Source of the DNA: Chitinophaga qingshengii
GTDB lineage: Bacteria; Bacteroidota; Bacteroidia; Chitinophagales; Chitinophagaceae
Assembly (NCBI RefSeq): GCF_014529935.1
Contig: NZ_JACVFC010000004.1
Location: forward strand, 248,001-312,000
DNA length: 64,000 bases
Reading direction: 5' to 3'
Each line of letters opens with the position of its first letter. Position 1 is the stretch's first letter. The notes under the pieces were generated by a model. It did no database searches. It was not told where the DNA came from and saw only the letters and a list, made by a program, of their open reading frames with translations. Made by a program: the position numbers and the translations under genes. Shown here in pieces: positions 24,261 to 32,881 of this stretch.

Positions 24261-26690
24261 ATGAAAAAACTGATTTTCAGTGCGCTGCTGCTGGCCGCGA
24301 TACAGGCTACCGCACAAAAAACAGATACCGTGGCCTCCCGGATATTATTGCCCAATGGATGGTCCCTCACGCCGGTCGGGCATTCGTTGCCACTGGGCGA
24401 TTTGCCGTTGAATATGGTGGTTTCCGGCTCTGGTAAATACCTGGCCGTGAATAATAACGGGCAAAGCAAACACACGCTGCAACTGATAGATGCGCAAAAG
24501 GAAACACTGCTGGATGAAGTAGTGATCCCCAAATCCTGGTACGGACTGGCTTTCAGCAAGGATGAGAAAACGCTGTATGCTTCCGGCGCCAATGATAATG
24601 TGATCAGAGCGTATCAGTTAAACAACAATAAGCTGGTATCTACAGATAGCATACGGCTCGGACTAGCCTGGCCAAAGGAAAAAATTTGTCCGACCGGCAT
24701 GGCTATTGATCACTCACGTAACCGATTATACGTAGTTACAAAAGAAGATAATAGTCTTTACCTCCTGGACCTGGCTGCGAAGACGGTAATTAAACATATT
24801 CCGTTGCCGGCGGAGGCTTTTACCTGTCTGCTGTCGAAAGATAATAAAACGCTGTACATCTCTCTGTGGGGAGGTGATGCGGTGGCAGTATACGATATCG
24901 CTACGGAAAAAATTGTACAGGAAATTAAAACAGGTAGTCATCCTAACGAAATTATTTTATCGAAAAATGGCAAATACCTGTATGTAGCCAATGCGAACGA
25001 TAACTCAGTGTCTGTTATCACAACCGCCGATGGTAAGGTGATTGAAAACCTTCATGCAGCGCTGTATCCCGATGCGCCAACCGGTTCCACTACCAATGGC
25101 CTGGCATTATCGGAAGATAATAAAACGCTGTACATCGCCAACGCAGACAACAACTGCCTGGCGGTATTTGATGTGGCTACTCCTGGTAAAAGTCATGCGG
25201 AGGGATTTGTCCCGGTAGGATGGTATCCCACCTGCGTACGTATCACCGGCAAAAAAGTATTGGTCGCTAATGGCAAAGGTTTTACGTCCATGGCTAATCC
25301 TGAAGGTCCTAATCCTATCAGCCGTAAGGATGCCAGCGGTTCGCACCAGGCGAATACCCGTAAAGACCGTCCGGTACAATATATAGCCGGATTGTTCAAA
25401 GGTACCCTGTCCATCTTCCGGGAGCCCGGTGAGCAAGTGCTGGGGCAGTGGTCTAAACTGGTATATGACAATACCCCCTATACGAAGGAAAAAGAATTGC
25501 GTGCATCCGGTGAAAAAGGTAATCCTATTCCGCAGGAAGCCGGACAATCTTCCCCGATCAAATATGTGTTTTATGTGATCAAGGAAAACCGCACCTATGA
25601 CCAGGTGCTGGGCGATATCAAAGAAGGGAATGGAGATAGCAGTCTTTGTATTTTCCCGGAAAGAATTACGCCTAATCAGCATAAACTGGTAAGGGATTAT
25701 GTGTTGCTGGATAATTTTTATGTAGATGCTGAAGTAAGTGCCGATGGCCATAACTGGAGTACTGCTGCTTACGCTACCGACTATACGGAGAAAACCTGGC
25801 CTACCAGTTATGGCGGCCGGGGTGGTACCTACGATTATGAGGGCAGCCGTAAAATTGCCTATCCTAAAAAGGGATTTATCTGGGATTATTGCAAACGTGC
25901 CGGCGTGAGTTTCCGTAGCTATGGCGAGTTTACCGGCAAAGGTTCGGCCACTCTCAAAACGCTGGAAGGGCATTTCTGCAAGGATTATCCTTCATTTGAC
26001 CTGACCGTGCTGGATGTGGACCGCCAGCAGATCTGGCAACGTGATTTTGATTCTTTGCTGGCGATAGATGCCGTACCCCGTTTTAATACGGTGCGGCTGG
26101 GTAACGACCATACCAGCGGTATGCGTAAGGGCGCCTATTCTCCCTATGCATCTGTGGCGGATAATGATCTTGCAGTAGGAAAACTGATTGAATACATTTC
26201 TCATAGCCGTATCTGGAAGGAGAGCGCCATTTTTATCCTGGAAGATGATGCGCAAAATGGTCCTGACCATGTGGATGCCCACCGTTCCACCGCTTATGTG
26301 ATCAGCCCTTATGTGAAACGTAACAGTGTGAACCACAATATGTACTCCACCTCCGGTATGCTGCGTACCATGGAACTGATCCTGGGGCTGCCGCCAATGA
26401 GCCAGTACGATGCTGCTGCTACCCCTATGTGGGAGCTGTTTACCGCTACGCCTGACCTGACGCCTTATATAGCCCTGGATGCCAATGTGGACATCCGTGA
26501 GCGCAATACCGCCTGGAATGAGAGTGCCCGCCGTTCTGCCACCTTTGACCTGGCCCATGAAGACCGGGTACCCGATCTGGAGCTGAACGAAGTAGTGTGG
26601 AAGGCCATCCGTGGCGAAAATGCAGTGATGCCGGCTCCCCGTAGAAGCGCCTTTGTGAAGCTGCAGGAAAAGGAAGATGATGACGATTGA
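24261..26690 (+). CDS. secreted YncE-like beta-propeller fused to a phosphoesterase domain
   Basis: An exported protein of 809 residues. The signal peptide is MKKLIFSALLLAAIQATAQ. Residues 20-390 form a seven-bladed propeller with YncE/NHL-like repeats (TLYASGANDNVIRAY, TLYISLWGGDAVAVYD, YLYVANANDNSVSVI, TLYIANADNNCLAVFD). Residues 430-750 belong to the phospholipase C/alkaline phosphatase-like superfamily: VIKENRTYDQVLGD carries the start of the metal site, then DNFYVDAEVSADGHNW, and ILEDDAQNGPDHVDAHR gives the late metal ligands. Such fusions are known as YncE-like bifunctional proteins but their substrate is unproven; phosphodiester cleavage is an inference. The acidic tail ends EKEDDDD. 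Confidence 0.85.
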   Translation: MKKLIFSALLLAAIQATAQKTDTVASRILLPNGWSLTPVGHSLPLGDLPLNMVVSGSGKYLAVNNNGQSKHTLQLIDAQKETLLDEVVIPKSWYGLAFSKDEKTLYASGANDNVIRAYQLNNNKLVSTDSIRLGLAWPKEKICPTGMAIDHSRNRLYVVTKEDNSLYLLDLAAKTVIKHIPLPAEAFTCLLSKDNKTLYISLWGGDAVAVYDIATEKIVQEIKTGSHPNEIILSKNGKYLYVANANDNSVSVITTADGKVIENLHAALYPDAPTGSTTNGLALSEDNKTLYIANADNNCLAVFDVATPGKSHAEGFVPVGWYPTCVRITGKKVLVANGKGFTSMANPEGPNPISRKDASGSHQANTRKDRPVQYIAGLFKGTLSIFREPGEQVLGQWSKLVYDNTPYTKEKELRASGEKGNPIPQEAGQSSPIKYVFYVIKENRTYDQVLGDIKEGNGDSSLCIFPERITPNQHKLVRDYVLLDNFYVDAEVSADGHNWSTAAYATDYTEKTWPTSYGGRGGTYDYEGSRKIAYPKKGFIWDYCKRAGVSFRSYGEFTGKGSATLKTLEGHFCKDYPSFDLTVLDVDRQQIWQRDFDSLLAIDAVPRFNTVRLGNDHTSGMRKGAYSPYASVADNDLAVGKLIEYISHSRIWKESAIFILEDDAQNGPDHVDAHRSTAYVISPYVKRNSVNHNMYSTSGMLRTMELILGLPPMSQYDAAATPMWELFTATPDLTPYIALDANVDIRERNTAWNESARRSATFDLAHEDRVPDLELNEVVWKAIRGENAVMPAPRRSAFVKLQEKEDDDD

Positions 26691-26754
26691 TAAATCGTTT
26701 AAGCAAATCCGGGAAACTTTTCTATTTTAGCCCTACTTAAACGTAATAAACAGT

Positions 26755-28185
26755 ATGGTAGCAAGGAGAGATTTTATCAGGAACAGCGCACTGCTGGCAG
26801 GTGCTGTAGGGCTGGGAATGCCCAAAACCGTTTTGGGCTGGGATGGTTACAACTCCCAGCGTCCGGCGTTAGCCAAACGTAAGTTCACCAGCGAGGCGGT
26901 GGAAAAAACGATTACCAGCGTCAAAAAACAAATTGCAGACAATAAACTGGCCTGGATGTTTGAGAATTGTTTCCCGAACACCCTTGATACGACTGTTAAT
27001 TACAAAACGTTGGATGGCCGGCCCGATACTTTCGTGATCACCGGCGATATCAACGCCATGTGGCTGCGCGACTCCTCCGCCCAGGTATGGCCTTATCTTC
27101 CGCTGATCAGGGAAGAAAAGAAACTGGAGCAGATGATTGCCGGCGTTATTAACCGTCAGACTAAATGTATCCTGATAGATCCGTACGCCAATGCTTTCAA
27201 TGACGGTCCTACCGGCAGTGAATGGGAAAAGGACCTGACCGATATGAAACCGGAACTGCATGAACGTAAATGGGAGATAGACTCGCTTTGTTACCCGGTG
27301 CGGCTGGCGTATCACTACTGGAAACATGGTGGCGATACCAGCGTATTTGATGCCAAATACAAACAGGCTGCCCAACTGATCGTGAAAACGTTTAAGGAAC
27401 AACAACGCAAGGAAGGCAAAGGGCCGTATAAATTCCAGCGGGTAACCGCCTGGCAGTCGGACACCGTGCCTAACTCCGGTTATGGCTCGCCGATGTTGCC
27501 GGTAGGACTGATCGTTTCTATTTTCCGTCCTTCTGACGATGCTACAGTATTTCCTTTCCTGATTCCGTCCAACATGTTTGCCGTGGTATCCCTGCGTCAG
27601 CTGGCGGAAATCAGCACCGATGTGTATAAAGACGCCGCCTTTGCGAAAGAATGTGCAGACCTGGCCGATGAAGTAGACCGCGCTATCAAAGCTTATGCAA
27701 TTGTAGAGCACCCGAAACTGGGTAATATGTATGGTTTTGAAGTGGATGGCTTTGGAAATCGTTTATTCATTGACGATACCAATGTGCCCAGCCTGCTGTC
27801 TATTCCCTACCTGGGTTACACGACTGCGGACGATCCGTTGTACCAGGCTTCCCGTCACTTTGTATGGAGTGGTTTCCATCCCTGGTTTTATAAGGGTAAG
27901 TTTGGTGATGGAGTAGGTAGTCCGCATACCGGCGAAAACTATATCTGGCCGATGAGCATCATCATGAGAGCTTTAACCAGCCAGAGCAAGGAGGAAATTG
28001 CTGAGTGTATCAAAACACTGCGTAATACCGACGGTAATACCGGATTTATACATGAGTCGTATCATAAAGACGACCCTGCGAAGTTCACCCGTAAGTGGTT
28101 TGCCTGGGCTTGTACCCTGTTTGGTGAACTTATCCTGAAGGTAAGCCAGGAGTATCCGGACCTGTTGAAAAGACAGTACGCCTGA
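26755..28185 (+). CDS. glycoside hydrolase family 125 (exo-alpha-1,6-mannosidase)
   Basis: A 476-residue exported glycosidase. ARRDFIRNSALLAGAVG at the N-terminus is a Tat-like signal. The catalytic domain is an (alpha/alpha)6 barrel with the GH125 blocks ITGDINAMWLRDSSAQVWPY and ERKWEIDSLCYPVRLAYHYW, then TGENYIWPMSIIMRAL. The acid and base residues of characterised members fall in these conserved regions. GH125 enzymes trim non-reducing alpha-1,6-mannose from N-glycan-like mannans without needing metal. The preceding beta-propeller/phosphoesterase is on the same strand 64 bases away. They might form a pair acting on phospho-mannans, but that is speculation. Confidence 0.93.
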   Translation: MVARRDFIRNSALLAGAVGLGMPKTVLGWDGYNSQRPALAKRKFTSEAVEKTITSVKKQIADNKLAWMFENCFPNTLDTTVNYKTLDGRPDTFVITGDINAMWLRDSSAQVWPYLPLIREEKKLEQMIAGVINRQTKCILIDPYANAFNDGPTGSEWEKDLTDMKPELHERKWEIDSLCYPVRLAYHYWKHGGDTSVFDAKYKQAAQLIVKTFKEQQRKEGKGPYKFQRVTAWQSDTVPNSGYGSPMLPVGLIVSIFRPSDDATVFPFLIPSNMFAVVSLRQLAEISTDVYKDAAFAKECADLADEVDRAIKAYAIVEHPKLGNMYGFEVDGFGNRLFIDDTNVPSLLSIPYLGYTTADDPLYQASRHFVWSGFHPWFYKGKFGDGVGSPHTGENYIWPMSIIMRALTSQSKEEIAECIKTLRNTDGNTGFIHESYHKDDPAKFTRKWFAWACTLFGELILKVSQEYPDLLKRQYA

Positions 28186-28225
28186 TCATTATTTTGTTAT
28201 TTTATTATTTTTTTATGTTGATATT

Positions 28226-28253
28226 TGAAATGCAGCGGAGACGCTGCATTTCA
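28226..28253 (+). terminator. stable hairpin with GAGA tetraloop between the GH125 and MutS-like genes
   Basis: TGAAATGCAGCG (28226-28237) pairs perfectly with CGCTGCATTTCA (28242-28253) around a GAGA tetraloop of the GNRA class. Only a weak TTTT follows, so it may be a terminator of the GH125 gene or a leader hairpin; it lies 9 bases before the preferred start of the next gene. Confidence 0.55.
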
Positions 28254-28262
28254 CTTTTAAAA

Positions 28263-30053
28263 ATGTATGTGATGGAGCACCCTCAGCTATACCAGCAGCG
28301 AATCAACGATTATCAACAGGCTATCGACCAGGAAAAGAAGCGTACCTCGCTGTTGTCCTGGGCGCGTTTGTTGAGTTTTCTGCTGATCATTGCCGGTGTG
28401 ATATTATACTTCCGCCAGGACCGGGAAATAATATGGTTGCTGGCGGCAGCAGCAGGAGTGGTGGCCTTCGGTTTTTTTCTGAAGCGGCATAATCGTTCCC
28501 TGCAGCAGCTGGCGTTGTTAAAAACCTTGCTGGAGCTGAATAAAAAGGAGTGGCACCAGGCCATCACAGGGGAGTCTACCTTTGAGAACGGACAGGAGTT
28601 TGTGGATGACCGGCATGATTATTCCGGTGACCTGGATGTATTTGGCCCCGCTTCCATTTTCCAGAGCATTAACCGTACCGGCACCTTGTCCGGCAAACAG
28701 CAGCTGGCAGCCTCCCTGGCGGCTCCCATGCTGGACCCCGCAGCCATCCTGGCTACGCAGGAAGCGCTGAAAGTGCTGGCGCCGGAAATTGAGTTCCGCC
28801 AGCATCTTACCGCCAATGCCATGTTGGCGAAAGAAGCCGCCAGCGACCGGCGGGAGCTGGCCCTCTGGCTGGAGATGCCTTTTTCGTTTATCCATAACCG
28901 GTTTATGAATATCGCCCGGTGGTTGCTGCCGGCATTGACGGTTGCCGCTATCGCAACGGGTAGTTACCTGGGGCACTATTACCTTTTCATTGGTATGATC
29001 ATGGTTAACTGGCTGGTGTTGCTGAGTATTCAGCCCCGGATCATGGAACAGTACAAACTGATTTCCCAGAAGGAACAGATACTGGAGAAGTTCGCACTCT
29101 TGCTGGGATTGATTCGCAAAGGCCGCTTTGAGCAGTCGGGGTTACTGAAACAGCAACAGGAAGTAGCCCGGGAGGCAGACGTAGCCTTGCAGCAGTTGTC
29201 CCGTATCAGTTCTGCTTTTGACCAGCGGCTGAACCTGTTGGTGGGCATCGTACTGAATTCCCTGTTGCTCTACGATCTGCATTGTATCCTCCGGCTGGAA
29301 CGCTGGAAGGAAAAACATAAAACGGCAGTAGATAAATGGATAGAAGTAATTGCTCAGCTGGAGGTATGGAACAGCCTGGCCACCTTTGCGTATAATCATC
29401 CGGGTTATACCTATCCACAACCGGAGGCTGCGTCTATGATACTGGAAGCGGAAGCGCTGGGGCATCCGCTGATTCCTGAGAAGGAATCCGTTAAGAATGA
29501 CGGTCATATTGGCCGGCAGGCCAGCTTCCTGATTATCACCGGCTCCAATATGTCGGGTAAGAGTACTTTCCTACGTAGCGTGGGGGCTAACCTGTTACTG
29601 GCCATGTGCGGTGCGCCGGTATGTGCCAGCCGCCTGGCGTTTACCCCTATGCGTATCATGACCTCCATGCGTATAAAAGATTCAATCGCCAGTCATACTT
29701 CCTATTTCCAGGCAGAGTTGTTAAGGCTGCAACATATTATTCAGCAGTTGAAAACAGGGGAGCGGGTATTTATCCTGCTGGACGAAATCCTGAAGGGGAC
29801 CAATTCGGAGGACAAACTTTCCGGTTCCCGCAGCCTGATAGAACATTTCCTGGTGTATAACTGCCTGGGCATGATTGCCACGCATGACCTGGAATTGGGG
29901 CACCTGGAAGATAATTACCCGGACAAAATCAGGAACTATTGTTTTGAAAGCACTATCCAGGATGATCATCTTTTCTTTGATTACCGTATCCGGCCGGGAA
30001 TTGCCCGTAATAAAAACGCTACTTTCCTGATGAAACAGATGGAGATTATTTAG
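28263..30053 (+). CDS. membrane-anchored MutS-like ATPase
   Basis: A 596-residue protein from the ATG at 28263 (a further ATG at 28272 is possible). The first 70 residues contain two hydrophobic segments (RLLSFLLIIAGVILYF and IIWLLAAAAGVVAFGFF), and a further pair lies near 220-265. The C-terminal third is the MutS family ATPase: Walker A GSNMSGKST at about 427-435, the family Q-loop region TSMRIKDSIASHTSYFQAEL, Walker B FILLDEILKGTNSEDK near 502-517 and the THD motif. The mismatch-recognition domain of MutS is absent, so DNA mismatch repair is unlikely. This is one of the poorly studied MutS homologue groups. It is followed on the same strand by a radical SAM gene. Confidence 0.85.
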   Translation: MYVMEHPQLYQQRINDYQQAIDQEKKRTSLLSWARLLSFLLIIAGVILYFRQDREIIWLLAAAAGVVAFGFFLKRHNRSLQQLALLKTLLELNKKEWHQAITGESTFENGQEFVDDRHDYSGDLDVFGPASIFQSINRTGTLSGKQQLAASLAAPMLDPAAILATQEALKVLAPEIEFRQHLTANAMLAKEAASDRRELALWLEMPFSFIHNRFMNIARWLLPALTVAAIATGSYLGHYYLFIGMIMVNWLVLLSIQPRIMEQYKLISQKEQILEKFALLLGLIRKGRFEQSGLLKQQQEVAREADVALQQLSRISSAFDQRLNLLVGIVLNSLLLYDLHCILRLERWKEKHKTAVDKWIEVIAQLEVWNSLATFAYNHPGYTYPQPEAASMILEAEALGHPLIPEKESVKNDGHIGRQASFLIITGSNMSGKSTFLRSVGANLLLAMCGAPVCASRLAFTPMRIMTSMRIKDSIASHTSYFQAELLRLQHIIQQLKTGERVFILLDEILKGTNSEDKLSGSRSLIEHFLVYNCLGMIATHDLELGHLEDNYPDKIRNYCFESTIQDDHLFFDYRIRPGIARNKNATFLMKQMEII

Positions 30054-30056
30054 TCA

Positions 30057-30139
30057 TTTGTTTATTTAGATATTTTATTATTTGATGGGTATCATGAGGG
30101 AGCCCAGGCATTCAAATAAGAAAATATCTAAATAACAAA
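30057..30139. repeat. long AT-rich inverted repeat after the MutS-like gene
   Basis: Arms 30057-30085 and 30112-30139 are inverted copies with one extra base and one mismatch (core ATTTAGATATTTT). The loop carries an inner TGGG/CCCA helix. The arms are AT-rich with A- and T-runs on both sides and could terminate transcription, much like the longer dyad at 12363. Confidence 0.65.
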
Positions 30140-30152
30140 ATAACAAAGTGCC

Positions 30153-30182
30153 AAATATTTTAGTATTTTTACTAAAATATTT
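30153..30182. promoter_or_regulatory. 30-base perfect dyad at the start of the radical SAM gene
   Basis: AAATATTTTAGT (30153-30164) and ACTAAAATATTT (30171-30182) are perfect inverted copies around ATTTTT. The dyad ends five bases before the ATG at 30188. This suits an operator or an RNA hairpin that hides the start codon. Confidence 0.5.
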
Positions 30183-30187
30183 AGTGT

Positions 30188-31270
30188 ATGACATTGCCAT
30201 TCCAGGAAGGAGGAGCTGAAAACCCCTATTACAAAGGACGTGGTGCACAGGTAAATCCGAAGAACAAATACCTGAAGGGAGAGTATGTGCAGGAGCATGT
30301 AGAGGGTATTGATGAGTGGTGGCAGGCGGATGTGCCAACCCAGATATTTGAAGAACACGCCAAAACCCTGGTAAATAAAGTGGATAGTCCGGATGTGGGC
30401 ATGTGGTATTCCATGAATCCTTATCAGGGCTGTGAGCATGGCTGTATTTACTGTTATGCGCGTAATGCCCACCAGTTCTGGGGTTTGAGCGCCGGGCTGG
30501 ATTTTGAACGCAAGATTATTGTCAAACACAATGCACCGGAACTGTTACGCAAGTTCCTGGACAACAAAAACTGGGTACCCAAACCCATTTCCCTTTCGGG
30601 GAATACGGACTGTTATCAGCCGGTAGAACGTAAAATGTGGCTCACCCGGCAGTTGCTGGAGGTGGCATTGGAATATAAACAGCCGATAGGCATCATCACC
30701 AAAAATTCACTGGTATTGCGGGACCGTTACCTGTTGCAGCAGCTGGCGCAGGAGAAGTTGGTTTGTGTATACGTGTCCATTACTACCTTACAGGAGGAGC
30801 TACGCCAGAAAATGGAGCCCCGCACCACTACGGCAGCGCAGCGGTTCAAAATTGTAAAGGAGCTGAGCGAACTCGGTATACCCGTTGGCGTGATGACGGC
30901 CCCTATGATCCCCGGGCTGAATGATCATGAGATGCCGAAACTACTGGAAACCGCGGCGGCGAACGGCGCCAAATATGCCGGCTACACGGTGGTGCGGCTG
31001 AATGATGCCGTGAAAATCATTTTCAATGACTGGTTGTATAAGAACTTCCCTGACCGGGCCGATAAGGTATGGCATCAGATCGAGAGCCTGCATGGCGGTA
31101 ATGTGAACGACAGCGAATTTGGCCGGCGTATGCGGGGAGACGGTAACATCGCGGACCTGATCCGGCAGCAGTTCAGGGTGCATGTAAAGAAGAATGGCCT
31201 AAACCAGGAGCGGTTTGAGTTTAATACGGAGTCTTTCCGGAGGCCTACCAGTCAGCTGAGTTTATTTTAA
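30188..31270 (+). CDS. PA0069-family radical SAM protein
   Basis: A 360-residue radical S-adenosylmethionine enzyme. The iron-sulphur cluster motif is CEHGCIYC (residues 81-88) preceded by MNPYQG, which is the PA0069/SplB-like variant with three residues between the first two cysteines. LSGNTDCYQPVERK, ITKNSLVLRDRYLL and SITTLQEELRQKMEPR are family blocks of the TIM barrel. The C-terminal part ends RRPTSQLSLF. Relatives include spore photoproduct lyase, but the substrate of this group is not established; a DNA-repair-like role is only suggested by kinship. A 30-base dyad sits right at the start codon. Confidence 0.9.
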   Translation: MTLPFQEGGAENPYYKGRGAQVNPKNKYLKGEYVQEHVEGIDEWWQADVPTQIFEEHAKTLVNKVDSPDVGMWYSMNPYQGCEHGCIYCYARNAHQFWGLSAGLDFERKIIVKHNAPELLRKFLDNKNWVPKPISLSGNTDCYQPVERKMWLTRQLLEVALEYKQPIGIITKNSLVLRDRYLLQQLAQEKLVCVYVSITTLQEELRQKMEPRTTTAAQRFKIVKELSELGIPVGVMTAPMIPGLNDHEMPKLLETAAANGAKYAGYTVVRLNDAVKIIFNDWLYKNFPDRADKVWHQIESLHGGNVNDSEFGRRMRGDGNIADLIRQQFRVHVKKNGLNQERFEFNTESFRRPTSQLSLF

Positions 31271-31324
31271 GGGATTGAAGTATCTTAGGTAAAATTGTTT
31301 ACCCGTTTTATAAACCCTTTATCT

Positions 31325-32335
31325 ATGAAGATATTATCCTTGTTAGCCCTGATGCTGGGCTGTTCTGTAGCGGCTGTAGCGCAAACAACCGCTGTTCGAT
31401 CACTGGCACTACTTCCTGATACCACGATTTGGGGAGTATTGGGTTCCCGGACAGAAACGAGAAATGACGCAGGTTTGCAAGGCCGGGATGGAGCGATGTC
31501 CGGGTTTTTCCAGACGCTTTATCCGGTAAACTATCCAGAGGGAGCCCAAAGTTGGTGGCATCTTTTGGACGTACGGCATGCCGAACCATCCAATAATTTT
31601 GCCATGCAGTTTGCTGGCAGTTTCTTCGATCAGAATCTGTATTTCAGGAAAACGATTAATAACCCTGCTACTCCCTGGTCTAAGGTGGTAATGGAGCAGA
31701 ATGGGCAAATTACATTCAAGGGGACTTATAATTTTGAGCGTTTCAACATCGGGAAAGATGGTAATAATGGGGGTAGTGTATTAGAATTTGTCAACCATGC
31801 TACAGATAGCTTATCTTATGGCGTTAAGATGGGGGCTAATGTGGATCGATTTGGGTATGGTCTGTATTTTCAGGGCTCTTCGCTGTCCTATTATTATGAC
31901 TCCCTGAAATATGCTTCTAAGCCTGCGCTTTTTGTCTCCGCTCTCGACAATACCATTGGCATTGGCACTCATCAAACAGCCGGCTACCAGCTGGCCGTAG
32001 CCGGATCGATGATTGCTGAACGTATCAAGGTGAAGGCTAAAGGAGCCTGGCCGGACTATGTATTTGAGAAAGACTATCCGCTGCCGTCCCTGAAAAGCAC
32101 GGCTGCCTTTATCGCACAACATAAACATCTGCCCGAAATACCCTCCGCTAAAGAGGTGAACAGTGAAGGCTTGGACCTGGGCGACATGAATGCACGGTTG
32201 TTGAAAAAGGTGGAGGAGCTTACCTTACACCTGATCCGGCAGCAGGAGGAAATTGAAAAATTACAGCAGCAAAACCATGAAATCCTGCAACAGATACGGA
32301 AAATGAGCAATGGAAAATCGAAAGCTGTAAACTAA
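31325..32335 (+). CDS. secreted fibre-like protein with conserved C-terminal assembly domain
   Basis: A 336-residue exported protein; the ATG at 31325 gives the signal peptide MKILSLLALMLGCSVAAVAQ. The middle part is rich in short beta strands with Gly/Asn turns (FERFNIGKDGNNGGSVLEF), like tail-fibre or pyocin-knob proteins. The last 90 residues, from AGYQLAVAGSMIAERIKVK through WPDYVFEKDYPLPSL and KHLPEIPSAKEV to a coiled coil ending LLKKVEELTLHLIRQQEEIEKL, match a C-terminal module that recurs on many Bacteroidota secreted proteins and resembles phage-fibre intramolecular chaperones. Trimeric fibres are therefore likely. No phage genes are nearby. The function is unknown. Confidence 0.7.
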   Translation: MKILSLLALMLGCSVAAVAQTTAVRSLALLPDTTIWGVLGSRTETRNDAGLQGRDGAMSGFFQTLYPVNYPEGAQSWWHLLDVRHAEPSNNFAMQFAGSFFDQNLYFRKTINNPATPWSKVVMEQNGQITFKGTYNFERFNIGKDGNNGGSVLEFVNHATDSLSYGVKMGANVDRFGYGLYFQGSSLSYYYDSLKYASKPALFVSALDNTIGIGTHQTAGYQLAVAGSMIAERIKVKAKGAWPDYVFEKDYPLPSLKSTAAFIAQHKHLPEIPSAKEVNSEGLDLGDMNARLLKKVEELTLHLIRQQEEIEKLQQQNHEILQQIRKMSNGKSKAVN

Positions 32336-32368
32336 TTGTTAACTCTATAAAAAAAGTAGGCTATATTA

Positions 32369-32400
32369 TTGTGTAATAAAAAAAATAAAATCTACCTTTG
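32369..32400 (+). promoter_or_regulatory. promoter of RNA cassette 1
   Basis: TTG at 32369-32371 and TACCTTTG at 32393-32400 are 21 bases apart, a full match to the Bacteroidota consensus. Transcription would start near 32407, upstream of element 1a. No better promoter lies between here and the DinB gene. Confidence 0.75.
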
Positions 32401-32406
32401 TTGAAA

Positions 32407-32576
32407 ATAACAAAATTTCTTAGTGCAACTTCTGTCAACATATAAGATTATAGCGATGGCCTGCAAGCAAAAGCAGGTCTATGACGGATTGCGGGCACGT
32501 TGCACCGATTGTTAACGAAAAAAGTTATCAAACGATATAAACAAAAGTCCCGCTCTCAAATGAGGCGGGACTTTTT
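32407..32576 (+). ncRNA. structured RNA element 1a (leader or small RNA)
   Basis: About 170 bases between a consensus promoter and a strong terminator. GTGCAAC (32423-32429) pairs with GTTGCAC (32499-32505), enclosing a hairpin CCTGC (32460-32464) / GCAGG (32473-32477). Behind it the strand GCGGG (32491-32495) can pair with CCCGC (32549-32553), the left arm of the terminator, giving a mutually exclusive alternative fold. Element 2a shows the same arrangement and a related core downstream of its hairpin (C-GGRTT-CGGGC). A 19-codon frame (32456-32515, MACKQKQVYDGLRARCTDC) overlaps the structure. I do not recognise a known RNA family. It may be an attenuator for the DinB gene or a free RNA. Confidence 0.55.
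32543..32576 (+). terminator. intrinsic terminator of element 1a
   Basis: AAAAGTCCCGC (32543-32553) pairs perfectly with GCGGGACTTTT (32565-32575), with an inner CTCA/TGAG and a T-run. Confidence 0.93.
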
Positions 32577-32596
32577 GCTTTGGGAGCTGCACTGAA

Positions 32597-32710
32597 ATGA
32601 AGACTGTGAAAGACATTCAGACGATAACTGAACATTTTATACAATACACCATTAGGTGTAAACGGAATGGCTTTGCCTTAAAAAAGCCATACGGACAAGG
32701 TATGCATTGA
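32597..32710 (+). CDS. possible 37-residue small protein in element 1b
   Basis: An ATG frame of 37 codons follows the first terminator of cassette 1. It is basic and contains TIRCKRNGFAL. The 40-residue frame in element 2b contains TIYAKRTRYAL at a comparable place, so TI--KR--(F/Y)AL is shared. The shared residues fall partly on the conserved RNA core, so RNA conservation could explain them. No signal peptide or known family. Confidence 0.25.
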   Translation: MKTVKDIQTITEHFIQYTIRCKRNGFALKKPYGQGMH

Positions 32711-32766
32711 TGTAAGCTAACCCATTACATGATTGCCCGGTCCGTAAATACGGCCGGGTTTTTTAT
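32640..32766 (+). ncRNA. structured RNA element 1b, homologue of 2b
   Basis: In order: hairpin TACACC/GGTGTA (32645-32660), AACGGA, hairpin ATGGCTTT/AAAGCCAT (32667-32690), then ACGGAC (32691-32696), GGTATGC (32699-32705), hairpin ATGTAA/TTACAT (32710-32730) and CCCGGTCCGT (32736-32745), which opens the terminator. ACGGAC can pair with GTCCGT (32740-32745) 43 bases later, and this helix would block the terminator. Element 2b has the same blocks (ACGGAC, GGTATGC, CCCGGTCCGT) at nearly the same spacing, while both hairpins have different sequences but remain paired. That is good evidence of a selected RNA fold. No promoter precedes it apart from that of element 1a. The family is not recognised. 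Confidence 0.65.
32736..32764 (+). terminator. intrinsic terminator of element 1b
   Basis: CCCGG (32736-32740) and CCGT (32742-32745) pair with ACGGCCGGG (32750-32758) with one bulged T and an AAAT loop, followed by T6. Its left arm is the strand that ACGGAC of element 1b can capture. Confidence 0.9.
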
Positions 32767-32881
32767 TTCACGGAATTCCGGCACAGAAATGGCAAACAAT
32801 TTATTTAAGACAGTTATGTGCTAAGCCCATTTGATCTCGCTACAGACAGGTACAGTGCATAACCCCAAAAACGTTAGTATT

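Noticed and set aside
28194..28262. Longer N-terminus for the MutS-like gene
   Set aside because: It would translate through the perfect GAGA hairpin at 28226-28253; the ATG at 28263 is preferred.
32640..32766. Known riboswitch classes (TPP, cobalamin, SAM, FMN, glycine, preQ1, guanidine) for elements 1b/2b
   Set aside because: None of the conserved core motifs of these classes is visible.
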